A DNA stretch of 64,000 bases from Anaerococcus pacaensis 9403502 (GTDB taxonomy: Bacteria > Bacillota > Clostridia > Tissierellales > Peptoniphilaceae). Made by a program: the position numbers and the translations under genes. Positions 24,886-33,315 of this stretch are shown here, one piece after another. The stretch lies in contig HG326663.1 of assembly GCA_000308255.3 (NCBI GenBank), positions 261,876-325,875 on the forward strand, given 5' to 3'. The notes under the pieces are model-generated. The model was not told where the DNA came from and did no database searches. It saw only the letters and a program-made list of their open reading frames with translations. Each line of letters opens with the position of its first letter. The stretch's first letter is position 1.

Positions 24886-25527
24886 ACGCATCCTCCATTT
24901 TCTATGACAAATCTGCTATGAGATGAATGTAGATTATAAAATAATCCATCGCATTTACATTTTTTGAAATTTCCTATATTTACTTTATTAATACTCAAAT
25001 TCGAAGAATTTAAACAATTTTAGTCACTAATATATCATAAATCTATGCCTTTAATTAGAATCAAAAACTACCCATCACCTCCAAATATCTTCTTATGATA
25101 TATAATATCATTTTTAAGTAGTTTATGCAAACATTTTCAAATATGGATTATTAAATAAAATATAGTGTTAAAATATAAATTACATAGCTATTTTTGAAAG
25201 TTTTTTAACGTTAAGAATAGCTTGATAAATATATATGAACAGATTTTATAACATCGTTTTCTTTGATAGAATTTTGTGAAGTGTTGAAGATTTGTAAGAA
25301 AATTAGTAATAAAAAATAGAACCTCAATGAAGTTCTATTTTTGAAATTATTATTTTGTGATTGTAGGATTAAAATACGGCGCGTTTTTTAGTCCTCACTG
25401 CGTTGCGGTTATTTCGTGCTACGTCCCATCATCTAGGGTGGAAAATGTGAAACATTTTTCATCTCTGAGATGAACCATAGGTGAGTCCAGAGAACTCACG
25501 ACTCCTCTCGACGCTGGAGGGGCGTGC
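24886..25527. other. Intergenic region between phaE and groEL
   Basis: About 640 bases. The part next to phaE is very AT-rich and presumably carries its promoter. A terminator lies at 25314-25342. Bases 25395-25520 hold a GC-richer hairpin repeat, including the palindrome CATCTCTGAGATG, that recurs inverted at 28680-28975. No gene is seen. Confidence 0.5.
25314..25342. terminator. Intrinsic terminator downstream of groEL
   Basis: AAATAGAAC and GTTCTATTT form a stem around CTCAATGAA, with A and T runs on both sides. Confidence 0.75.
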
Positions 25528-27138
<1,611 letters not shown>

Positions 27139-27150
27139 TTATATCTCTCC

Positions 27151-27432
27151 TTATTTTACTACTGCGAGTATGTCGATGTATTTTACTACGATATAGTCAA
27201 CATCATCTAAAGTCACTTCTGTACCTGCGTATTGAGAATAAATTACCTTATCTCCTTCAGCTAGGCTATCTTTTCTTTTTTCATCATTTTTGATATCATC
27301 ACTGATAGCTACAACTTCTGCATAAACTGGTTTTTCTTGAGCACTTTCAGGAAGTACGATACCAGAAGAAGTTGTCTTTTCTGCTTCAGCTTTTTTTATA
27401 ACTACTCTATCTCCGATAGGTTTTAATTGCAT
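27151..27432 (-). CDS. groES: Co-chaperonin GroES
   Basis: A 93-residue GroES, the lid of the GroEL chamber. The N-terminus MQLKPIGDRVVIKK, the mobile loop around EKTTSSGIVLPESAQEKP, and the C-terminal VKYIDILAVVK are standard. It is the first gene of groESL, with a CIRCE operator 20 bases upstream of the coding start. Confidence 0.97.
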   Translation of the reverse strand: MQLKPIGDRVVIKKAEAEKTTSSGIVLPESAQEKPVYAEVVAISDDIKNDEKRKDSLAEGDKVIYSQYAGTEVTLDDVDYIVVKYIDILAVVK

Positions 27433-27453
27433 TTTTATCTCCTTGAATTATAT

Positions 27454-27480
27454 TTAGCACTCACACGTGCCAATTGCTAA
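27454..27480. promoter_or_regulatory. CIRCE operator (HrcA-binding site)
   Basis: TTAGCACTC-N9-AATTGCTAA matches the CIRCE consensus with two mismatches in the second arm. It lies between the promoter and groES, so heat-shock control by HrcA is expected. hrcA is not in the window. Confidence 0.85.
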
Positions 27481-27490
27481 TTACATTTAT

Positions 27491-27518
27491 AATGTACTAT
27501 TATAGAATTTAATGTCAA
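27491..27518 (-). promoter_or_regulatory. groESL promoter
   Basis: On the minus strand a perfect TTGACA (27513-27518) is followed after 16 bases by TACATT (27491-27496), directly upstream of CIRCE. Confidence 0.6.
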
Positions 27519-27586
27519 ATACTTTTGCGTAAGTTTTTGGAAAGGTATATACTAGTATTATAGTAGAAAAAATAAGGGGGTAGGAT

Positions 27587-28027
27587 ATGTACAATAAACC
27601 TAGTGACGAAGAATTGAGAGCTAGATTAACTGAGACCGAGTATAGAGTTACTCAAAATTCTGCCACAGAAGCACCATTTTCAAGCAAATATGATGACTTC
27701 TACGAAGAAGGTATCTATGTAGATATAGTAAGTGGCGAGCCACTTTTTTCAAGCAAGGACAAATTCAATGCAGGCTGCGGTTGGCCAAGTTTTGCAAAGC
27801 CAATAGAGGGCACTGACATAAAAGAAATAGAAGACCTGTCACACGGCATGATTAGAACTGAAGTCAGAAGCGATATCGCCGACAGCCACCTAGGCCATGT
27901 ATTCCCAGATGGGCCAAAGCAATTGGGTGGACTAAGATACTGCATAAATGGGGCTAGCCTAAAGTTTATCCCAAAAGATGAAATGGAAGAAGCTGGATAT
28001 GGGGAGTATTTGAGGGTGTTTGAATAA
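27587..28027 (+). CDS. msrB: Peptide-methionine (R)-S-oxide reductase
   Basis: A 146-residue MsrB that reduces methionine-R-sulfoxide in proteins. Landmarks are [21 protein letters not shown] with the probable resolving Cys64, then [10 protein letters not shown], and [14 protein letters not shown] with the catalytic Cys119. The zinc-binding CxxC pairs of many MsrB proteins are absent, so this is the zinc-free type. A GGGGG ribosome-binding site lies upstream. It stands alone, divergent from groESL, and no msrA is fused to it. Confidence 0.95.
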   Translation: MYNKPSDEELRARLTETEYRVTQNSATEAPFSSKYDDFYEEGIYVDIVSGEPLFSSKDKFNAGCGWPSFAKPIEGTDIKEIEDLSHGMIRTEVRSDIADSHLGHVFPDGPKQLGGLRYCINGASLKFIPKDEMEEAGYGEYLRVFE

Positions 28028-28058
28028 TAAATTTAATATTCAAATATAACTATGTCAT

Positions 28059-28086
28059 TTGAATATTTGCTAGATGACAGTATAAT
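28059..28086 (+). promoter_or_regulatory. Promoter of the antisense RNA
   Basis: TTGAAT (28059-28064), a 16-base spacer and a perfect TATAAT (28081-28086) face toward the toxin gene. No open reading frame follows. Confidence 0.6.
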
Positions 28087-28092
28087 ATTAAT

Positions 28093-28167
28093 GAAACATT
28101 AGAGGTAGTTTTGATCACTTCAAAACATCACAAAAAACCCTAGGAGTACCGATCCTAGGGTTTTTTT
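28093..28167 (+). ncRNA. Putative antitoxin RNA of an Fst/par-like type I module
   Basis: A transcript of about 75 nucleotides from the promoter at 28059 would end at the shared terminator. It contains ATCAC twice (GATCACTT and CATCAC). Both are complementary to GTGAT repeats in the 5' leader of the toxin mRNA (GGTGATGG and GGTGATTT). This matches the par logic, in which RNA II and RNA I converge, share a bidirectional terminator, and pair through short direct repeats. Ends are estimated. Confidence 0.55.
28132..28167. terminator. Shared bidirectional terminator
   Basis: AAAAAACCCTAGGA and TCCTAGGGTTTTTT form a perfect 14-bp stem with U-tracts in both directions. It ends the antisense RNA on the plus strand and the toxin mRNA on the minus strand. 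Confidence 0.85.
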
Positions 28168-28175
28168 ATTATAGG

Positions 28176-28280
28176 CTAATCACCATTTCGTTTCTCAAAT
28201 ATGATATCTAGCCATTTGCTCAATAAGTTTCCAACTAGTTGAGCTGCGATATCAAGTACAAACATTAGAAGTAGCTTCAT
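28176..28280 (-). CDS. Small hydrophobic type I toxin-like peptide (Fst/Ldr class)
   Basis: A 34-codon frame encodes a peptide with an N-terminal hydrophobic helix, MKLLLMFVLDIAAQLVGNLL. A Trp (SKWLD) and a charged tail (FEKRNGD) follow. This is the layout of Fst/Pep-type membrane toxins. A strong GGGGGTGA site lies four bases upstream of the ATG. The leader can form a CACC/GGTG hairpin next to the ribosome-binding site, as in par RNA I. A minus-strand TATAAT with a TG extension lies at 28330-28335. Too short for most gene finders. Family assignment rests on architecture rather than on residue identity. Confidence 0.65.
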   Translation of the reverse strand: MKLLLMFVLDIAAQLVGNLLSKWLDIIFEKRNGD

Positions 28281-28329
28281 TAAATCACCCCCTTCCATCA
28301 CCGTGGATTGGGTTAATGGTGACATCATA

Positions 28330-28338
28330 ATTATAGCA
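28330..28338 (-). promoter_or_regulatory. Extended -10 promoter of the toxin mRNA
   Basis: On the minus strand TGC-TATAAT lies about 50 bases upstream of the toxin ATG. The -35 match (TCAATA) is weak. Confidence 0.5.
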
Positions 28339-28502
28339 CACTACTTAATTATTATTGATGCATTTAATAATCTGACTAGAGATATAATTCAATTCATATA
28401 CTATTTATTGTTTATATTTAACTTGCTATATGTTGTAGATGTTATACAGTATCAGTGAAAGCATGAGATTAGGTCACATAATAACTCAATCAATGTGATC
28501 AA

Positions 28503-28654
28503 GGGGCTGTTGCAAATCAATAGATAATTATTGTTCCATCATTAGAGTGCACTCACATATAGTTTGAGATTTAGCCCGCCGGCTCATGGAGGCCAAACTA
28601 TCTGGGAGAGTGCTCGAATGATATTGGAACAATTTATCTATTTTGCAACAGCCT
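28503..28654. repeat. MITE-like palindromic element, copy 1
   Basis: About 150 bases whose outer 48 or so bases form imperfect inverted repeats beginning GGGCTGTTGCAAA and ending TTTTGCAACAGCC. A core contains GCCCGCCGGCTCATGGAGG. A second copy lies inverted at 52831-53005. The ends resemble the CTGTTGCAAA termini of IS6-type insertion sequences, but no transposase is present. Confidence 0.75.
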
Positions 28655-28679
28655 CTTTTTTTATTTAAGCAAGTAATTT

Positions 28680-28975
28680 CATATTATCTTCTAAGCTTAA
28701 ATCTCAGAGATGAAAAATGGTCCAGGATGGCGAACACTCTTTCGCATTTTCCACCCATGAGCGTGGGGTCCTCTCAAAGACCTCTTCGAGGTCTTTTCGC
28801 TTAGTTCTCCTCAGAGATGGCCGATTGGAAATCGGCCACCCATGATGCTGAAGTCCTCTCAGAAACCCTATTCGGGTTTCTTCGCTTAGTTCTCTGGATT
28901 CACTAACGCACCTTTGGTGCATTAGTTCATCTCAGAGATGGAAAATGCTTCGCATTTTCCACCCCGCCAGTACGG
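28680..28975. repeat. Cluster of hairpin repeats upstream of rlmH's 3' end
   Basis: Three or four tandem units each begin CTCAGAGATGG and contain a short palindrome (for example AAATGCTTCGCATTT, or GACCTCTTCGAGGTC). They continue with CCACCCATGA and CGCTTAGTTCTC. The unit also appears inverted at 25395-25520. An open frame here is a by-product of the repeats. Confidence 0.7.
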
Positions 28976-28977
28976 GA

Positions 28978-29460
28978 CTACTTATGATAAGGATGCCCAT
29001 TAATAATTCTAAAGGCCCTGTATATTTGCTCCATTAGTACCACTCTCATTAGCTGGTGAGGGAAGGTCATTTTTGAGAAGCTTAGTTTGTAGTTGGCTCT
29101 TTTGCTTACTTCTGCTGATAGGCCGTTGGAGCCGCCTATTATGTAGACCATGTCTCGGCCAAAGCCTTCGGCCATTTCTGTTTGGATGAAGCTTGCGAAT
29201 TGTTCGCTGGTGAGTTGTTTGCCTAGGATTTCGAGACTTACTACGTAGTCAGTGTCGGTTATTTTGGCAAGTATTTTTTCGCCTTCTTTATCTTTTATTT
29301 GCTCGATTTCCTTATCCGATAGGTTTTCTGGAGCCATTTCGTCTGGGACTTCTATTATTTCGATGCTATTGTAGGGGCCCATGCGTTTGGCGTATTCGGC
29401 TATGGCTTCTTTGTAGAATTTTTCTTTGATTTTGCCTACTGCTATGATTTTGATGTTCAT
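28978..29460 (-). CDS. rlmH: 23S rRNA pseudouridine-1915 N3-methyltransferase
   Basis: A 160-residue SPOUT-class methyltransferase, the standard length. It starts [16 protein letters not shown]. It contains the SAM-binding knot segment [10 protein letters not shown] and the C-terminal signature [23 protein letters not shown], ending in the invariant HPYHK. The ATG at 29460 has GGGAGGAG upstream; the longer frame is unsupported. An intrinsic terminator separates it from the ATP-cone gene, so it may have its own promoter or depend on read-through. Confidence 0.97.
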   Translation of the reverse strand: MNIKIIAVGKIKEKFYKEAIAEYAKRMGPYNSIEIIEVPDEMAPENLSDKEIEQIKDKEGEKILAKITDTDYVVSLEILGKQLTSEQFASFIQTEMAEGFGRDMVYIIGGSNGLSAEVSKRANYKLSFSKMTFPHQLMRVVLMEQIYRAFRIINGHPYHK

Positions 29461-29470
29461 TATCTCCTCC

Positions 29471-29499
29471 CAAAAAAAACTCAACCATTTGGTTGAGCT
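29471..29499 (-). terminator. Intrinsic terminator after the dinB operon
   Basis: CTCAACC and GGTTGAG form a stem followed on the minus strand by eight T. It lies between the ATP-cone gene and rlmH. Confidence 0.75.
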
Positions 29500-29500
29500 T

Positions 29501-29902
29501 TCACACTTTTATATATGATACGTATGAGTCATAGATTTGACTGTGGCCTTCGTCGGTGAGGGCTTGTTTGACGTATTCTTTGATTTCATCAGTTCTAAAT
29601 AGCTTTCTGCCCATATCTGCCATGGACTTGCTGACATCTTCTAAGATGATGTTTAGGTCTGAGGTGTTAATTTGTTGACCTTTGGTATCTGCAGCATTTT
29701 TGATTGATCTAAGTATCTTATCTTGGCTATATGGCTCGATGTTGCCGGATTTTTTGATGATATATACTTCATCGTTGTCTTCATTTTCGATGTATTCTTT
29801 GACTAAATCTATCCTTAGATTGTCCAGTTCTGTCAAGATTTCGTTGATATCTAGATTTTTTTCTTTGAAATAATCAAAGACCATTTGGCTTAGTTCTGTC
29901 AT
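29501..29902 (-). CDS. Stand-alone ATP-cone domain protein
   Basis: A 133-residue protein. The first 45 residues are helical. The rest is an ATP-cone: [20 protein letters not shown], then [22 protein letters not shown] and [13 protein letters not shown]-cones sense dATP/ATP in ribonucleotide reductases and in the repressor NrdR. Here neither a reductase nor the NrdR zinc ribbon is attached. It overlaps the DUF2188 gene by four bases (ATGA), with AGGAGG upstream, so it belongs to the dinB operon. It could report nucleotide pool state during DNA damage, but that is inference. Confidence 0.8.
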   Translation of the reverse strand: MTELSQMVFDYFKEKNLDINEILTELDNLRIDLVKEYIENEDNDEVYIIKKSGNIEPYSQDKILRSIKNAADTKGQQINTSDLNIILEDVSKSMADMGRKLFRTDEIKEYVKQALTDEGHSQIYDSYVSYIKV

Positions 29903-30327
29903 TTGCTTTCCTCCTTGGTTTTTGTCATGACTTCACTCTCACGATTTTGAGCTATTTCACCAGCCCTGTCTGTAGCTTCTTTTTTGGTATCGTAGTAGCC
30001 CTCGACTTGGTCGGCGCCTTTTGATTTGACCTGCCATTTTTCTTCATCGTAGTTGTAGCTAACTATCACATCGCTATCAGCTAGCCTCGCCCCCGATTTG
30101 CCTTCGATTGGCTCGTGATCGTTTAGGTCCTTTTTTCTGATAGTGGCAAGCTCAGAGTCACTGGCATTATTTGCCCATTCCTTGGCTTGGGCTATGGCAA
30201 TTGGGATGGCATCACCCTCATCATAGCCATCTTCTATCATTGCATTTACTATATCTATAGCCTTGTCACGGACTGGCAAATCTAAATTTTTCATGGTGAC
30301 TGGATAGTCACGGCGTGTGTATGGCAT
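29899..30327 (-). CDS. DUF2188-domain protein
   Basis: A 142-residue protein that starts at MPYTRRDYP (GAGAGG upstream). The N-terminal half (VRDKAIDIVNAMIEDGYDEG, then AIAQAKEWA) resembles a ChaB-like or KfrB-like small helical domain often found in front of DUF2188. The C-terminal half has the DUF2188 pattern WQVKSKGADQVEGYYDTKKEA followed by AGEIAQNRESEV. The biochemical role of this family is unknown. It lies between dinB and the ATP-cone gene and is probably co-expressed with both. Confidence 0.75.
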   Translation of the reverse strand: MPYTRRDYPVTMKNLDLPVRDKAIDIVNAMIEDGYDEGDAIPIAIAQAKEWANNASDSELATIRKKDLNDHEPIEGKSGARLADSDVIVSYNYDEEKWQVKSKGADQVEGYYDTKKEATDRAGEIAQNRESEVMTKTKEESK

Positions 30328-30394
30328 GGTATAACCTCTCTTTAGTAGCTCAATTGTAATATATCCTGTTAAATAATAGATACCCATTTGTCTA

Positions 30395-31636
30395 TCACAT
30401 ATTATAATGTCTGGCTGGAAGAGTGACGATTTCTGTCATATTTGAGGGCAAGCCAATGTCACGGGTGAGGGAGGCAAAGGTCACGCTGTCTTTGCCGTAT
30501 TTTTTTCGGATATTATAAAGCGCTGTGTCCACATCTTCACTTTTCTTAAACTTTTCATGATTTAAAAACACATCCATTTGGCTACCGCCACCTTCATTGC
30601 GCAAATGAATGGCTCGCACGCCTACAGCTCTGATGGGAAAAGCCCAGCGGTACTTTTCCTTAAAAAGCTCAAAGGCATTTCGAACAAGTATGATAGAGCT
30701 TTGGGTGGCCATATTGATACGAGTAGCATAAGACCAACTTTGTAGCTCTGAGTTTCTCACAAAAACCTCCACCCCCATGGCCTCGAGATGGGCTTCTCTT
30801 AGCCTCCTCGATACAGAAAAGGCCAATTCTTGCATGACATTATAGACCTCCTCATCTGTAAGAAGGTCGCGGCGGGTAGTCGAACTATTACCAATCGACT
30901 TAATCGGCTCAGTGTGATCTCGGTCGACCACTGGCCTCACATCGAGCCCATTGCAATACTGCCAGAGATAGACCCCGTTTACCCCAAGCAGCCCTCTCAT
31001 CGTCTCGACCGGCGCATGGGCAATGTCGCCCAGGGTAAAAATGCCAATCTTATTAAGCTTCCTCTCAGTCGCCCTGCCTATGCCCACCATCTCGCGGACA
31101 CCCAGTGGCCAGACCATATCTTCATAGTCCTCTTCAGATATCACCGTCACTGCATCAGGTTTTTTCATATCAGACCCAAGCTTGGCAAATATCTTACAAA
31201 AACTCACCCCCACACTCACGGTAAGGCCGATCTCCTCTTTCATACGATTTCTAATCTCATCAGCTATCTTATCACCTGATCCAAAGAGATGAAGAGATCC
31301 TGTCACATCCAGATAGCACTCATCAAGACCAAAAGGCTCTACTTGGTTGGTATACTCATAATAGAGCGCTCTTGCCATCTTCGAGTGACGCAAGTACTCC
31401 TCATATTGGGGTGGGACGAGGGTCAGGTTTGGACATTTGGCCATGGCCTGCCAGATTGGCTCCCCCGTCTTTACCCCCATCACCTTCGCCTCCTGGCTCT
31501 TGGCAAGGATTATCCCGTGGCGGTTGTTGGGATTGCCTGCCACAGCCATTGGAATCCCACGCAAAGCTGGATTTAGCTTGGCCTCTATAGATGCATAGCA
31601 GGCATTCATATCGCTATGTAAAATCACTCTTTTCAT
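30395..31636 (-). CDS. dinB: Y-family DNA polymerase (DinB/Pol IV-like)
   Basis: A 413-residue translesion polymerase. Catalytic motifs are ILHSDMNACYASIEAK (first metal Asp) and GLDECYLDVTGS (Asp-Glu pair). VSVGVSFCKIFAKLGSDMKKP and the helix-hairpin-helix MVGIGRATERKLNKIGI follow. It is longer than Escherichia coli Pol IV (351) and closer to the YqjW/UvrX branch. The start follows AGGAG. It is the first gene of a three-gene operon. Its promoter is near-perfect and carries a palindrome in the spacer, which suggests tight repression by the divergent XRE protein. Confidence 0.92.
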   Translation of the reverse strand: MKRVILHSDMNACYASIEAKLNPALRGIPMAVAGNPNNRHGIILAKSQEAKVMGVKTGEPIWQAMAKCPNLTLVPPQYEEYLRHSKMARALYYEYTNQVEPFGLDECYLDVTGSLHLFGSGDKIADEIRNRMKEEIGLTVSVGVSFCKIFAKLGSDMKKPDAVTVISEEDYEDMVWPLGVREMVGIGRATERKLNKIGIFTLGDIAHAPVETMRGLLGVNGVYLWQYCNGLDVRPVVDRDHTEPIKSIGNSSTTRRDLLTDEEVYNVMQELAFSVSRRLREAHLEAMGVEVFVRNSELQSWSYATRINMATQSSIILVRNAFELFKEKYRWAFPIRAVGVRAIHLRNEGGGSQMDVFLNHEKFKKSEDVDTALYNIRKKYGKDSVTFASLTRDIGLPSNMTEIVTLPARHYNM

Positions 31637-31677
31637 AATAACTCCTGTTGAATTTCTTAGACTCTTAATGTATAATA

Positions 31678-31730
31678 TAGACAATAAATGACTTTGAGAA
31701 CATTATAAGACATTGGATGTCTATTGTCAA
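31678..31730. promoter_or_regulatory. dinB promoter with embedded operator
   Basis: On the minus strand TTGACA (31725-31730), a 17-base spacer and TATAAT (31702-31707) make a perfect sigmaA promoter. The spacer holds the exact palindrome AGACAT-TGG-ATGTCT (31708-31722). A wider inverted pair, TAGACAATA (31678-31686) and TATTGTCAA (31722-31730), flanks it. The plus-strand promoter of the XRE gene probably overlaps (TAGACA at 31678-31683). Confidence 0.7.
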
Positions 31731-31768
31731 GCAGAATTTAAGTCAGTAAGTGACTACAAGGAGTATAT

Positions 31769-32170
31769 ATGGCATTTGCAGAAAAATTAAAAGAACTAAG
31801 AGAAGCCAAAAACATGACCCAAGAAGAACTAGCCAAAGCGTGTGAAGTCTCCCTAAAGACCATCTCCCGCTACGAATCCGGCCAATCCAAACCCCGCTAC
31901 CGCGCCACCTATGACGCCCTAGCAAAGGCGCTTGACACCACCCACGACTACCTAGTCACAGATGAAGACGACTTCATCCTGTCAGCCCGCGAACGATTCG
32001 GCAATGCCGGCGCCAAAGATGCCGAGCAAATGGTCCAAGGAGTCATAGGCCTTATGGCAGGCGGCGAACTCCCAGAACGCGACAAAAAAGCAATACTTGA
32101 CGCCATCAGCGAAGCCTACTATATAGCAAAAACAGAAAACAAAAAGTATTCTTCAAACAAGGGCAACTAA
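31769..32170 (+). CDS. XRE-family transcriptional repressor
   Basis: A 133-residue protein with an N-terminal helix-turn-helix (about residues 6-62: KELREAKNMTQEELAKACEV, then SLKTISRYESGQSKP). A C-terminal helical region of the type found in ImmR/DdrO-like repressors follows. The next gene encodes an ImmA/IrrE-family metalloprotease, the known antirepressor partner that cleaves such proteins. The divergent dinB promoter with a palindromic operator is the likely target, and autoregulation is probable. Third codon positions are markedly richer in C than in most neighbouring genes. Confidence 0.87.
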   Translation: MAFAEKLKELREAKNMTQEELAKACEVSLKTISRYESGQSKPRYRATYDALAKALDTTHDYLVTDEDDFILSARERFGNAGAKDAEQMVQGVIGLMAGGELPERDKKAILDAISEAYYIAKTENKKYSSNKGN

Positions 32171-32197
32171 GATCAACTACTAGCTAAGGATAAATAA

Positions 32198-32743
32198 ATG
32201 GCCGTTTCTTACGATCAAATTTATACAGATACTAAAAACTTAATAAAAAAATACGGGACCCGCGACCCTAGAGAAATCCTCGAGGCCCGCGGCATCTTCC
32301 TCATCCCCTTCAAAAGCCCCACCCAGCTTTTGGGCATGTATAAAATCATCAAGCGCAACCGCTTCGTCTTCTACAATCCCTACGTCGATGACCCCATCAT
32401 CAACATGGTCTTAGCCCACGAGCTCGGCCACGACGTCTACCACAGGGACGAGGTCAAAGAAGGCATCGCAGAATACGAACTCTTTGACATCCGCACCGAC
32501 ATGGAAATCGAAGCCAACATCTTCGCCGCCCATCTCTTACTTGATGAAAACAAGCTAATCGATGACATAGCCCTAGGCTACACCTACAACGAACTAGCCA
32601 GCCTCTATGACGTCAACGCCAACCTCATGATATTCAAACTAAACGAAATGCACCGCATGGGCCTACCAATCAAGAAAAACGAAGCCAACAGCAAATTTTT
32701 CACAGACATCGACGGCACAGACGAAAGATATGGAAACTACTGA
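32198..32743 (+). CDS. ImmA/IrrE-family metallopeptidase
   Basis: A 181-residue cytoplasmic zinc protease. The active site is HELGH at residues 74-78, and the third ligand is expected in MEIEANIFAAHLLL (Glu105). Relatives ImmA of ICEBs1 and IrrE/PprI of Deinococcus cleave a partner XRE repressor after DNA damage. Gene order XRE-ImmA next to dinB implies the same circuit here. No integrase or conjugation genes are nearby, so this copy seems to serve a chromosomal response rather than a mobile element. It shares one base (TGATG) with the next gene. Confidence 0.88.
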   Translation: MAVSYDQIYTDTKNLIKKYGTRDPREILEARGIFLIPFKSPTQLLGMYKIIKRNRFVFYNPYVDDPIINMVLAHELGHDVYHRDEVKEGIAEYELFDIRTDMEIEANIFAAHLLLDENKLIDDIALGYTYNELASLYDVNANLMIFKLNEMHRMGLPIKKNEANSKFFTDIDGTDERYGNY

Positions 32744-33285
32744 TGATAGATAAACCAACAGATCTCGCCAAAAAACTAATGCTAGAAGCGGAAAATGTTA
32801 AAATAGCCGTAGACATGACAGCCGGCAACGGCCACGATAGCCTATACATCCTAGAAAATATCAAACCAAACATGCTCTACGCCTTTGACATCCAAGAACA
32901 AGCCCAAACAGCCACCCTAGAAAAGATCGGCAACAGAGAAAACTTCCACTTCATCCTAGATTCCCACGCCAATGTCAGAAAGCACATTAATGAAAAAATA
33001 GACCTCGCAGTCTACAACCTAGGCTACCTCCCAGGAGCAAACAAAACCATCACCACTACCTGGAAATCAACAATAAAAAGCCTAGAAGAAACCCTACCGC
33101 TTCTCTCAGACACAGGAAAAATCATAATTACCATCTATCCCGGCCATGAGGAAGGGAAAATAGAAGCAGAAAAAATAGAAGAATACTTATCAGGGCTCGC
33201 GCAGGATGAGTATGTCGTGGTGAAGATGGATTTTATAAATATAATTAATAATCCGCCCTATTGTGTTGTGGTGGGCAAAAAATAA
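32743..33285 (+). CDS. mnmM: tRNA (mnm5s2U34) methyltransferase, YtqB family
   Basis: A 180-residue class I SAM-dependent methyltransferase of the YtqB group, now named MnmM, which completes 5-methylaminomethyl-2-thiouridine at tRNA position 34 in Gram-positive bacteria. The SAM-binding loop is VDMTAGNGHDSLYI (about residues 23-36). FDIQEQAQ follows, then the family signature YNLGYLPGANK and the late PPYCVVVGKK. Start and stop overlap with the protease gene implies co-translation, although a functional link is not obvious. A terminator follows at once. Confidence 0.87.
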   Translation: MIDKPTDLAKKLMLEAENVKIAVDMTAGNGHDSLYILENIKPNMLYAFDIQEQAQTATLEKIGNRENFHFILDSHANVRKHINEKIDLAVYNLGYLPGANKTITTTWKSTIKSLEETLPLLSDTGKIIITIYPGHEEGKIEAEKIEEYLSGLAQDEYVVVKMDFINIINNPPYCVVVGKK

Positions 33286-33315
33286 GCTAGGGAAATACTT
33301 AGCTTATTTTTTGTG
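33283..33315 (+). terminator. Intrinsic terminator of the XRE-ImmA-mnmM operon
   Basis: AATAAGCTA and TAGCTTATT pair around GGGAAATACT and are followed by TTTTTTG. Confidence 0.75.

Noticed and set aside
28503..28654. Complete insertion sequence
   Set aside because: The ends resemble IS termini, but only about 150 bases lie between them and there is no transposase, so it is at most a non-autonomous element.
28704..28922. 72-residue minus-strand frame in the hairpin cluster
   Set aside because: The frame is generated by repeat units, is rich in Arg and Ser, and lacks a ribosome-binding site.
31769..32743. Remnant of an ICEBs1-like conjugative element
   Set aside because: XRE and ImmA homologues are present, but there is no integrase, attachment site, relaxase or conjugation gene, and dinB is the divergent partner.
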